Part shown: positions 36,907-45,376 of the stretch, piece by piece
How positions within the stretch are numbered: position 1 is the stretch's first letter
Layout: each line of letters starts with the position of its first letter
Origin: Mesorhizobium onobrychidis
Lineage (GTDB): Bacteria > Pseudomonadota > Alphaproteobacteria > Rhizobiales > Rhizobiaceae
DNA: 64,000 nucleotides
Reading direction: 5' to 3'
Assembly: GCF_024707545.1 (NCBI RefSeq)
Contig: NZ_CP062229.1
Span: forward strand, 310,001 to 374,000
Notes under the pieces: generated by a model
Told to the model about the DNA's origin: nothing
The model's database searches: none
Seen by the model: the letters and a program-made list of their open reading frames with translations, nothing else
Made by a program: the position numbers and the translations under genes

Positions 36907-37976
36907 GCATCATCACCAAGGCAGCCGCCATCGGCGGCGGCGTCATCGGCGCCGGCTGGGTCGCGCGGCTGCTCTTGAACGGCATCGACGTGTCGATTTT
37001 CGATCCCGACCCGGAAGCCGCGCGCAAGGTCGGCGAGGTGACGAAAGGCGCACGCCGGGCTTACAAGCAGATGCTGCCCGGCGGCCTGCCCAAGGAAGGC
37101 AAACTGACCTTTGCCAAGACAATCGCCGATGCCGTCGCCGATGCCGATTTCATTCAGGAAAGCGTACCGGAGCGGCTCGACCTGAAGCACCGCGTGCTGG
37201 CCGAGATCGACCTCTATGCGCCGGCCAACGCCATCGTCGGCTCCTCGACCTCCGGCATCAAGCCGACCGACATGCAGGTGGCGATGAAGAAGCATCCGGA
37301 GCGGCTGGTCGTCGGCCATCCGTTCAACCCGGTCTATCTCCTGCCGCTGGTCGAGATCGTCGGCGGCGAACAGACCTTTCCCGAGGCGATCGAAGTCGCC
37401 AAGGAGATGTACGCCTCGATCGGCATGAAGCCGGTGGTGATCCGCAAGGAGATCGAGGCGTTTGTCGGCGACCGTCTGCTGGAGGCGGCATGGCGCGAGG
37501 CGCTGTGGCTGATCAAGGACGGCATCTGCACAGTCGAGGAACTCGACGATATCATGCGCTATGGCTTCGGCCTGCGCTGGGCACAGATGGGCATGTTCCA
37601 GGTCTACCGCGTCGCCGGCGGCGAGGCCGGCATGCGCCATTTCATGGCGCAGTTCGGGCCGTGCCTGAAATGGCCGTGGACCAAGCTGATGGATGTGCCG
37701 GAGTTCAACGACGACCTGGTCGACCTCATCGCCACGCAGTCGGACGACCAGGCGCATGGGCTGTCGATCCGCGAGCTCGAAAAGATCCGCGACGACAATC
37801 TGGTCGCGATCATGGAGGCGCTGTCGAAGCAGAACAAAGGCAAGGGCTGGGGCGCCGGCGCCTTGCACAAGGATTATACCAAGCAACTGGCCAAGCTTGC
37901 GGCGAAGAAGCCCACCGCCTCCAAGGCGGCCGAAAAGGCCAAGGCTGAAAAGCCGAAGAAAAAGAAGAAAGGCTGA
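36903..37976 (+). CDS. L-carnitine 3-dehydrogenase (3-hydroxyacyl-CoA dehydrogenase family)
   Basis: 357 residues. The NAD-binding loop AAIGGGVIGAGWVARLL at the N terminus, SSTSGIKPTDMQ and HPFNPVYLLPLVEIVGG are the family's catalytic landmarks. It oxidises L-carnitine to 3-dehydrocarnitine with NAD. It lacks the hot-dog thioesterase domain found in the longer rhizobial LcdH fusions. Instead it has a Lys/Ala-rich tail (about residues 333-357, ending KKKKKG). Start 36903 overlaps the HD gene (ATGA). Confidence 0.85.
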   Translation: MSIITKAAAIGGGVIGAGWVARLLLNGIDVSIFDPDPEAARKVGEVTKGARRAYKQMLPGGLPKEGKLTFAKTIADAVADADFIQESVPERLDLKHRVLAEIDLYAPANAIVGSSTSGIKPTDMQVAMKKHPERLVVGHPFNPVYLLPLVEIVGGEQTFPEAIEVAKEMYASIGMKPVVIRKEIEAFVGDRLLEAAWREALWLIKDGICTVEELDDIMRYGFGLRWAQMGMFQVYRVAGGEAGMRHFMAQFGPCLKWPWTKLMDVPEFNDDLVDLIATQSDDQAHGLSIRELEKIRDDNLVAIMEALSKQNKGKGWGAGALHKDYTKQLAKLAAKKPTASKAAEKAKAEKPKKKKKG

Positions 37977-37980
37977 GACC

Positions 37981-39144
37981 ATGGATTTTGGCCTCTCCGA
38001 GGAACAGAAACTCATCGTCGAGACGACGCGCGCCTTCGTCGAGAACGAGCTCTATCCGCACGAGCGCGAGGTCGAGCGCACCGGCGTACTGCGCCGCGAA
38101 CTGATCGAGGAGATCAAGGCCAAGGCAATCGAAGCCGGGCTCTATGCCGCCAACATGCCAACGGAAGTCGGCGGCGCCGGGCTCGATACGGTGACCTGGC
38201 TGCTTTACGAAAAAGAGCTCGGCCGCGCCAATTACGCGCTGCATTGGACCTGCGTGGCGCGGCCTTCCAACATCCTTCTGGCCGGCACGCCGGAGCAGCG
38301 CAAGAAATATCTCTATCCCTGCATTCGCGGCGAGAAATGGGATTGCCTGGCGATGACCGAGCCGGGCGCCGGCTCCGATCTGCGCGGCATGAAGGCGACC
38401 GCCGTGCAGGATGGCGACGACTGGGTGCTGAACGGCACCAAACACTTCATCAGCCATGCCGATCTTGCCGATTTCGCCATCGTCTTCATGGCCTCGGGAG
38501 AGGAAGAGTCTTCGCGTGGAAAACGCAAGAAGATCACCGCCTTCTTCGTCGACAAGGGCACCAAGGGTTTTACGGTGCGTGACGGCTACCGCAACGTCTC
38601 GCACCGCGGCTACACCAATGCCATCCTCGAATTCGACGATTGCCGGCTGCCCGGAGCCCAGGTTCTCGGCGAGGTTCACAAGGGTTTTGACGTCGCCAAT
38701 TCATGGCTGGGTGCCACCCGCCTGCAGGTCGGCGCGACCTGTCTCGGCCGGGCCGAGCGGGCGCTTGGCCACGCGGTCGAATACGCCGCCCAGCGCCAGC
38801 AGTTCGGCCAGCAGATCGGCAAGTTCCAGGGCGTGTCGTTCAAGCTCGCCGACATGGCGACCGAACTTAAGGCCGCCGACCTGATGGTGTTCGAAGCCGG
38901 TTGGAAGTACGATCAGGGCACCGTCACCGATCAGGACATGGCCATGGCCAAGCTGAAGGCCACCGAAATGCTTGCCTTCGTCGCCGACGAGGCGATCCAG
39001 ATCCATGGCGGCATGGGCCTGATGGATGATCTGCCGCTGGAGCGCATCTGGCGCGACGCCCGCGTCGAGCGCATCTGGGAAGGCACTTCGGAAATCCAGC
39101 GCCACATTATATCGCGGGCGCTGCTTCGCCCGTTCGGGGGCTGA
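37981..39144 (+). CDS. Acyl-CoA dehydrogenase, likely gamma-butyrobetainyl-CoA dehydrogenase
   Basis: 387 residues. FAD-binding region AMTEPGAGSDLRGMKATA, substrate-loop RGYTNAILEFDDCRLPGA, AIQIHGGMGLMDDLPLERIW and the catalytic-Glu motif RIWEGTSEIQR are visible. It would dehydrogenate gamma-butyrobetainyl-CoA to crotonobetainyl-CoA, as CaiA does. ATG 37981 is four bases after the dehydrogenase stop; a start at 37693 inside that gene is rejected. The substrate is inferred from the operon. Confidence 0.85.
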   Translation: MDFGLSEEQKLIVETTRAFVENELYPHEREVERTGVLRRELIEEIKAKAIEAGLYAANMPTEVGGAGLDTVTWLLYEKELGRANYALHWTCVARPSNILLAGTPEQRKKYLYPCIRGEKWDCLAMTEPGAGSDLRGMKATAVQDGDDWVLNGTKHFISHADLADFAIVFMASGEEESSRGKRKKITAFFVDKGTKGFTVRDGYRNVSHRGYTNAILEFDDCRLPGAQVLGEVHKGFDVANSWLGATRLQVGATCLGRAERALGHAVEYAAQRQQFGQQIGKFQGVSFKLADMATELKAADLMVFEAGWKYDQGTVTDQDMAMAKLKATEMLAFVADEAIQIHGGMGLMDDLPLERIWRDARVERIWEGTSEIQRHIISRALLRPFGG

Positions 39145-39170
39145 ACAGCGCAATGTTCGCATTCCTTCGC

Positions 39171-39342
39171 GCCCCCCTCTGTCCTGCCCTCTTTGCCAAA
39201 ACTTGGCATCTCCCCCTCAAGGGGGGAGATCAGCCGGCACGTTCGATTTCGCCAGTTACCATCGTTGCAGATCTTGGGCCGACAGCAACGCTGCCAATCT
39301 CCCCCCTTGAGGGGGAGATGCCCGGCAGGGCAGAGGGGGGTG
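39171..39342. repeat. Nested palindromic repeat, family B, copy 1
   Basis: Outer arms CCCCCCTCTGTCCTGCC / GGCAGGGCAGAGGGGGG and inner arms CATCTCCCCCTCAAGGGG / TTGAGGGGGAGATG fold as nested hairpins. The interior contains a degenerate TTCGCCAGTTACCATCGTTG, related to a core also found in families B and C. It lies inside the carnitine operon and ends 3 bases before the next ATG, so its G-run can serve as ribosome binding site. Confidence 0.85.
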
Positions 39343-39345
39343 TTC

Positions 39346-41424
39346 ATGCACAAACTTGAGCGCCTTTTGCACCCGCGAACGATCGCCGTGTTTGGCGGCG
39401 CGCAGGCGGCTGCCGTCGTCGCGCAATCGATCAAGATGGGTTTTGCCGGCGAGATCTGGCCGGTGCACCCGACCAAGGAGGGGGTTGCGGGCCGCAAGGC
39501 CTACCGCTCGGTGGCCGAGCTGCCGGGCGCACCCGATGCAGCCTTTGTCGGCGTCAACCGGCATTTGACCATCGAGGTGGTCAAGGCGCTGGCCGAACGC
39601 GACGCCGGGGGCGCAGTCTGCTTTGCCGCCGGCTTTCTCGAAACCGAGGCCTATGACGAGCATGGCGAGCGGCTGCAGGCCGAACTGGTCGCTGCGGCGG
39701 GCCAGATGCCGATTATCGGGCCGAACTGCTACGGCCTGATCAACTATGCCGACGGCGCGCTGCTGTGGCCCGATCAGCACGGCGGCATCAGGCTGGCCGA
39801 GGGTGGCCGCGGCGTCGCCATCATCACCCAGTCGTCGAACATCGCCATCAACATGACGATGCAAAAGCGCGGGCTGCCGATCGCCTTTCTGATGACGGCC
39901 GGCAACCAGGCGCAGACCGGCCTTTCCGAAATGGCGCTCGGCCTGATCGAGGACGACCGCGTCACTTCGCTCGGCCTGCATATCGAGGCCTTCGATTCGG
40001 TAGCCGGCTTCGAAAGGCTGGCTGCACGTGCACGGGAGCTGAAGAAACCGATCATCGCCATGAAGGTCGGCCGCTCCGAGCAGGCGCGGCAGGCGACGGT
40101 GTCGCACACTGCATCGCTGGCCGGGTCGGATGCCGCCTCGGGCGCCTTCCTGAAGCGGCTCGGCATCGCCCGCGTCGATTCCATCCCGGCCTTCATCGAG
40201 GCGCTCAAGCTCCTGCACGTCACCGGCCCCCTGCCCGGCTATCGGCTGTCGTCAATGAGCTGTTCGGGCGGCGAGGCGTCTGTGATGGCCGACAGCGCCG
40301 AAGGCCGCTGGGTGAACTTCCCGGCGCTGACTGATACGCACCACACCCACGTCAAATCGACGCTCGGGCCGTTGGTTGCGGTGGCCAACCCGCTCGACTA
40401 CCACACCTTCATCTGGAACAACGAGCCGGCGATGACCGCCACCTTCACTGCGATGGTGTCGGGCGGCTTCGACCTCAACATGCTGGTGCTCGATTTCCCG
40501 CGCCCTGACCGCTGCTCCGACACGGACTGGTGGGCGACGTTGCGCGCCTTCGAATCGGCGTTGAAGACCAACAAGGCGCAGGGCGCGATCGTCTCATCGC
40601 TGCCGGAAAACCTGCCCGAGGAATACACCGCCGGCCTGATGGCGCGCGGCATGGTGCCGTTGTTCGGCATTTCCGAAGCCATGGACGCCGCCCAGGCGGC
40701 AGCCTTCATCGGCTGGGCATGGCGCCAGCCGCAGGCGCAGCCGATCGACACCTCCGCTTCCGGGGCACCGGCCGGCGACCATGTCACGCCTGATGAGGCC
40801 GAGGCGAAAGCGCGGCTGATCGAGGCCGGGCTTGCCGTGCCCAGGGGCGAACGCGCCGGCAATGCGGTCGAGGCTGTCATCTCCTCGATGGCGCTCGGCT
40901 TCCCGGTAGCGCTAAAGGCTTTGGGCGTCACCCACAAATCCGAGCTCGGCGCGGTCCGGCTCAATCTCAGGGATGCCGAATCCGTCAGCACCGCCGCTCA
41001 TGATCTCGCCCCGCTCGGCACCGGCCTCTATGTCGAGCGCATGGTGCGCGACGGCGTTGCCGAGCTGCTCGTCGGCTTCACCCGCGATCCGATGTTCGGC
41101 GCGGTGATGACGCTGGGCACCGGTGGCGTGCTGGTTGAGCTGCTGCGCGACAGCGTCACGCTGATGCTGCCGGCAACCCGCGACGACATCGAGGCGGCGT
41201 TGCGCGGGCTCAAATTGTTCCCGCTGCTCGAAGGCTATCGCGGCCGGCCCAGGGCCGACGTCGCGGCGGCCATCGATGCCATCGCGGGGATCGCCGCCTT
41301 CGTGCAGGAAAATGCCGGCGAGATCGAGGAGCTCGACATCAACCCGCTGATCGTCTGCACCGAGGGCAATGGCGCCTGGATCGCCGACGCGCTGCTGGTG
41401 CTGGGAGAGAAAAAGAATGTCTGA
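39346..41424 (+). CDS. ADP-forming acyl-CoA synthetase (acetyl-CoA synthetase-like), single-chain
   Basis: 692 residues. The N-terminal CoA-binding domain (LHPRTIAVFGGAQAAAVVAQ) is followed by succinyl-CoA-ligase-like domains with the phospho-His region ATVSHTASLAGSDA and the C-terminal ATP-grasp domain (GFPVALKALGVTHKSELG). It probably activates carnitine, gamma-butyrobetaine or crotonobetaine with CoA, replacing CaiC. The ATG at 39346 directly follows a palindromic repeat whose GAGGGGGG is the only ribosome binding site. An in-frame start at 39193 lies inside that repeat. Confidence 0.87.
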   Translation: MHKLERLLHPRTIAVFGGAQAAAVVAQSIKMGFAGEIWPVHPTKEGVAGRKAYRSVAELPGAPDAAFVGVNRHLTIEVVKALAERDAGGAVCFAAGFLETEAYDEHGERLQAELVAAAGQMPIIGPNCYGLINYADGALLWPDQHGGIRLAEGGRGVAIITQSSNIAINMTMQKRGLPIAFLMTAGNQAQTGLSEMALGLIEDDRVTSLGLHIEAFDSVAGFERLAARARELKKPIIAMKVGRSEQARQATVSHTASLAGSDAASGAFLKRLGIARVDSIPAFIEALKLLHVTGPLPGYRLSSMSCSGGEASVMADSAEGRWVNFPALTDTHHTHVKSTLGPLVAVANPLDYHTFIWNNEPAMTATFTAMVSGGFDLNMLVLDFPRPDRCSDTDWWATLRAFESALKTNKAQGAIVSSLPENLPEEYTAGLMARGMVPLFGISEAMDAAQAAAFIGWAWRQPQAQPIDTSASGAPAGDHVTPDEAEAKARLIEAGLAVPRGERAGNAVEAVISSMALGFPVALKALGVTHKSELGAVRLNLRDAESVSTAAHDLAPLGTGLYVERMVRDGVAELLVGFTRDPMFGAVMTLGTGGVLVELLRDSVTLMLPATRDDIEAALRGLKLFPLLEGYRGRPRADVAAAIDAIAGIAAFVQENAGEIEELDINPLIVCTEGNGAWIADALLVLGEKKNV

Positions 41425-42199
41425 AGTCATCACCACACGCCGCGAGGGCACGATCCTCGAGGTGACGCTCGACCGGCCCAAGGCCAATGCCATCGATCTG
41501 AAGACCTCGCGGCTGATGGGCGAGACCTTCAAGGCCTTCCGCGACGATCCGGATCTGCGGGTCGCCATCGTCAAGACCACCGGCGACAAGTTCTTCTGCG
41601 CCGGCTGGGACCTGAAGGCCGCGGCCGGCGGCGATGCGGTCGACGGCGACTATGGCGTCGGCGGGTTCGGCGGGCTGCAGGAATTGCGCGATCTCAACAA
41701 GCCGGTCATCGCCTGCGTCAACGGCATGGCGGTCGGCGGCGGCTTCGAGCTGGCGCTGTCCTGCGACCTCATCTACGCGTCGGATCATTCCTCCTTCGCG
41801 CTGCCGGAAATCCGTGCCGGTACGCTGGCCGACGCGGCAACGATCAAGCTGCCGAAGCGCATCCCCTATCATGTCGCCATGGACCTTTTGCTCACCGGCC
41901 GTTGGATGGATGTCGCGGAGGCGCACCGCTGGGGTCTGGTCAATGAGGTGCTGCCCAAGGAGAGGCTCGAAGACCGCGTCTGGGAGATCGCAACGCTGCT
42001 GGCCGGCGGTCCGCCGCTGGTCTTTGCCGCGATCAAGGAGACGGCCCGGGTCGCCGAATCGCTCACCTTCCAGGACGCCATGAACCGAGTGACGCGCCGC
42101 CAGCTGCCGACGGTTGACGCGCTGTACGGCTCGGAGGACAATCTCGAGGGCTTTCGCGCCTTTGCCGAAAAGCGCGACCCGGTGTGGAAGGGGAAGTAG
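41417..42199 (+). CDS. caiD: Crotonobetainyl-CoA hydratase (carnitinyl-CoA dehydratase), CaiD-like
   Basis: 260 residues, crotonase fold. Oxyanion-hole regions are KFFCAGWDLKAAAGGD and NGMAVGGGFELALSCD, with a catalytic Glu in FALPEIRAG. The run AAAGGDAVDGDYGVGGFG matches CaiD closely. It interconverts crotonobetainyl-CoA and carnitinyl-CoA. The ATG at 41417 overlaps the end of the CoA synthetase by 8 bases (GGAGAGAAAAAGA upstream), so the genes are coupled. Confidence 0.87.
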   Translation: MSEVITTRREGTILEVTLDRPKANAIDLKTSRLMGETFKAFRDDPDLRVAIVKTTGDKFFCAGWDLKAAAGGDAVDGDYGVGGFGGLQELRDLNKPVIACVNGMAVGGGFELALSCDLIYASDHSSFALPEIRAGTLADAATIKLPKRIPYHVAMDLLLTGRWMDVAEAHRWGLVNEVLPKERLEDRVWEIATLLAGGPPLVFAAIKETARVAESLTFQDAMNRVTRRQLPTVDALYGSEDNLEGFRAFAEKRDPVWKGK

Positions 42200-42229
42200 T
42201 GGTATTGCGGGAATGATGGCGTTTCTTCC

Positions 42230-42387
42230 CACCCCCCTCTGGCCTGCCGGCCATCTCCCCCTCAAGGGGGGAGATCGGATGTCGCTTCGACTTTCGCCAA
42301 TCTCCAACGTTGCAAGATGGGCTGCAAGGCCGAAACTGCCAATCTCCCCCCTTGAGGGGGAGATGGCCGGCAGGCCAGAGGGGGGTG
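42230..42387. repeat. Nested palindromic repeat, family B, copy 2
   Basis: ACCCCCCTCTGGCCTGCC and GGCAGGCCAGAGGGGGGT form the outer arms; CATCTCCCCCTCAAGGGG and TTGAGGGGGAGATG form the inner arms, matching copy 1. The interior contains TTTCGCCAATCTCCAACGTT, shared with the family C element at 43450. It lies between caiD and the esterase gene. Confidence 0.9.
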
Positions 42388-42421
42388 CCCAGGCTCAGCT
42401 TTGGCAGCCCATCCAGCAGCC

Positions 42422-43363
42422 ATGACCGACTACAAAAAGCTGATCGACGCCGAGACATGGGCCTTTATCGAGCGGACCAATTCCTACTATCCGCCGGACA
42501 CGATCGACTACACGATCGATCGGCAGCGTGAAATCTACGACCGCATGTGCCGTGAGTTCTCTGCCGGCTATCCCCAAGGTATTACGGCGGAGACCACCGC
42601 CATTGCCACGCCCTCTCATCCCATCCCGATCCGCGTCTATCGCACACCGGCGCCGGAAGCGGCGGCGATGGTGCTTTATTTCCACGGCGGCGGTTTCATC
42701 CTCGGCGGGCCCGACAGCCATGACGATGTCTGCGCCGAGCTTTGCAGCCGCACCGGCTATGAAGTGGTTTCGGTCGACTACCGTCTGGCGCCGGAACATC
42801 TTCACCCGGCTGCCTTCGACGATGCCATCAGCGCCTTCGAATGGGCCGCGACCACCTATAAGCGCCCGATCCTGCTTTGCGGCGACAGCGCCGGCGGCAA
42901 TCTCGCCGCTGCGGTCAGCCACGCGACGCGCGGCCATGCACGAAGGCCGATCGGCCAGGTGCTGATCTATCCCGGCCTTGGCGGCGACCGCTCGCAAGGC
43001 TCCTACGCGACCCATGCCGAGGCGCCGATGCTGACGGTGCGCGACCTCGATTTCTACACGAACATCAGGACAGGCGGCGAAGACCGCACCGGCGATCTCA
43101 CGCTATCGCCGCTGGCCGATGCCGATTTTGCCAATCTGCCGCCGACCGTGCTGATCACCGCGCAATGCGACCCGTTGTCGTCAGACGGCGAGGCCTATCG
43201 CGACCGCGTCGTTGCGGCAGACGGCCACGCCTTCTGGCTGGAGGAGCCGGGGCTGGTGCATGGCTATCTCAGAGCCCGGCATACGGTCGGCCGTGCGCGC
43301 TCAAGCTTCACCCGGATCGTCGACGCGGTGGCGGTTTTGGGACGGGGTGAATGGATCTGGTGA
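42422..43363 (+). CDS. Alpha/beta hydrolase, HSL-type esterase
   Basis: 313 residues from ATG 42422. The oxyanion motif HGGGF and the nucleophile GDSAGG are visible, with the acid in QCDPLSSDGE and the base in GLVHGYL. This is the hormone-sensitive-lipase-like group. Located at the end of the carnitine operon, it could hydrolyse an acyl ester or thioester formed there; the dehydrogenase here lacks the usual thioesterase domain, which makes that attractive but unproven. No signal peptide. Confidence 0.82.
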   Translation: MTDYKKLIDAETWAFIERTNSYYPPDTIDYTIDRQREIYDRMCREFSAGYPQGITAETTAIATPSHPIPIRVYRTPAPEAAAMVLYFHGGGFILGGPDSHDDVCAELCSRTGYEVVSVDYRLAPEHLHPAAFDDAISAFEWAATTYKRPILLCGDSAGGNLAAAVSHATRGHARRPIGQVLIYPGLGGDRSQGSYATHAEAPMLTVRDLDFYTNIRTGGEDRTGDLTLSPLADADFANLPPTVLITAQCDPLSSDGEAYRDRVVAADGHAFWLEEPGLVHGYLRARHTVGRARSSFTRIVDAVAVLGRGEWIW

Positions 43364-43449
43364 GAGACCGCCGCCATTGTAGCCGGCACCACGGCTGGCG
43401 CGGCGTTCCTCTCAGGACGATCGCTCAGGGCTTATTGCCGACCCTGGCG

Positions 43450-43625
43450 CTGCCCCTCATCGCCCTGCCGGGCACTTCTCCCCGTATAGCGACGGGGAGA
43501 AGGGGCTGGCCGCAATCTTGGCGCACATTCTGCAACGTTGGATATTGGCGAAACCTCTGATGAGAGCGCCCCTCTCCCCGTCACTATACGGGGAGAGGAT
43601 GCCGGCAGGCAGGTGAGGGGCAGCG
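43450..43625. repeat. Nested palindromic repeat, family C
   Basis: CTGCCCCTCAT and GTGAGGGGCAG end the element. CTCCCCGTATAGCGACGGGG and the inverse CCCCGTCACTATACGGGG form the main hairpin. Internal CTGCAACGTTGGATATTGGC is shared in form with family B. The rest of the 43364-43667 gap holds nothing else recognised. Confidence 0.85.
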
Positions 43626-43667
43626 CCGACATTCCAGAAATTGCTCCACAAGCGACTGCCCTGCCTC

Positions 43668-45317
43668 TCACCCCACTGCCCGCGCCGCAGCGCGGCCGGC
43701 GCTGCGGCCCGAAAAAATGCAGCCGCCAAGAAACGTGCCTTCCAGCGCCGCATAGCCATGCATGCCACCGCCACCGAGGCCGGCAGCTTCACCCACCGCA
43801 TACAGCCCCTCGATCGGCTGGCCCTCGGCGTCCAGCACGCGGCTGTCGAGATCGGTCTGTAAGCCGCCCAGCGTCTTGCGCGTCAGTATGTTGAGCCTGA
43901 CCGCGATCAGCGGGCCATTGGCAAGATCGAGCATCTTGTGCGGCCTTGCCGTGCGGATCAGCCGGTCGCCGAGATAGGCGCGGCCGCCGCGCAAGGCGGT
44001 GATCTGCATGTCCTTGGAAAAAGGGTTGTCGAGCTGCCGGTCGCGGGCGCAGATTTCGTGCTCGACCTGTCCCAGCTCGAGCAGCGGCTCACCGCCGACA
44101 AGGGCGTTCATGCGGGCGACCAGCGCCGGCAAATCAGGCTTGACGATGAAATCCTCGCCCTTCTCCATGAACGCCTTCACTGGACCGGGAACGCCTGATG
44201 TGGCGCGGCCGAGCACCTGGCGCCAGCTTTTTCCGGTGAGGTCGGGGTTCTGCTCGGAGCCCGACAGCGCGAACTCCTTCTGGATGATCTTTTTGGTCAG
44301 GATGAACCAGGAATAGTCGAAGCCGGTGCTCATGATGTGGCTGAGCGTGCCCAGCGTGTCGAAGCCGGGATAGAGCGGCACCGGCAGCCGCTTGCCGCGG
44401 GCGTCGAGCCACAGCGACGACGGGCCGGGCAGGATGCGAATGGCATGGTCGGTCCAGAGCGGCGCCCAGTTCCTGATGCCTTCGACATAGTGCCACATGC
44501 GGTCGCGGTTGATGGTGCTGCCGCCCGGCCGCCTCGGTGATCGCCAGCATGCGGCCGTCGACATGATCGGGGACGCCGGTGATCATGCGCCTGGGCGGCG
44601 TGCCGAGCCGCTGCGGCCAGTTTTTCCGGACAAGCTCGGGATTGGCGCCGATGTCTCCGGAGGCGACGATGACCGCTTGCGCCTTAAGCTCGAAATCGCC
44701 GGCGACATCGCGTGAGCTCTTGCGGCTGCGCTCGCCACCAGGATGTCGCCGCGCACGCCGTTTACGACGCCGCCCGTCCGGGTCAGTTCGTTGACCCGAT
44801 GGCGGAATTTGAAGCGGATCAGCCCGCTCTTTTCGGCCTCGCGTACGCGCTGGACGAACGGGTCGAGTACGCCGGGCCCGGTGCCCCAGGTGACGTGGAA
44901 GCGCGGCACCGAATTGCCGTGGCCGACGGCGTTGCCGCCGCCGCGCTCGGCCCAGCCGACGACGGGAAAGAACTTTATGCCGCGCTGCATGAGCCAGGAG
45001 CGCTTCTCGCCGGCGGCGAAGCCGACATAGGCCTCGGCCCAGCGGCGCGGCCAGAGATCTTCCGGGCGGTCGAAGGCGGCGGTGCCCAGCCAGTCTTCGA
45101 GCGCCAGATCACGCGAATCGCGGATGCGCATGCGCCGCTGTTCGGGCGAATCGACGAGGAAGATGCCGCCAAGCGACCAGAATGCCTGGCCGCCGAGCGA
45201 CTGCTCCGGCTCCTGGTCGACGATGATGGTTTTCTTGCCGGCTTCGGCCAGTTCCGCCGCGGCGACGAGGCCGGCAAGCCCGGCGCCGACAATGATCACA
45301 TCGGCATCGTCAGCCAT
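43668..45317 (-). pseudogene. FAD-binding dehydrogenase (flavoprotein), frameshifted twice
   Basis: From ATG 45317 the frame reads DVIIVGAGLAGLVAAAELA (FAD-binding) and FWSLGGIFLVDSPEQR. Around 44721-44735 it changes frame (continuation RKSSRDVAGDFELKAQAVIV ... SGDIGANPEL), and again at CCC 44524-44526 (continuation GGSTINRDRMWHYVEG ... GEAAGLGGGGMHGYAALEGT), ending at 43668. Joined, it is a normal flavoprotein of about 550 residues related to 3-ketosteroid dehydrogenase-like FAD enzymes. Real decay and sequencing error cannot be separated from this sequence. Confidence 0.8.
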
Positions 45318-45324
45318 TTTGTTT

Positions 45325-45373
45325 GACCATGATCTTATCCGAAAACCGGTTCCCACTTTTCGGGATCATGGTC
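45325..45373. repeat. Palindromic repeat, family F, copy 1
   Basis: GACCATGATC ... GATCATGGTC flanks CCGAAAACCGG and CACTTTTCGG. The same element with a changed outer arm lies at 62356-62405. Palindromes of this form (GAAAAGTGG ... CCGGTTTTC) are scattered through rhizobial intergenic regions. Confidence 0.85.
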
Positions 45374-45376
45374 AGC

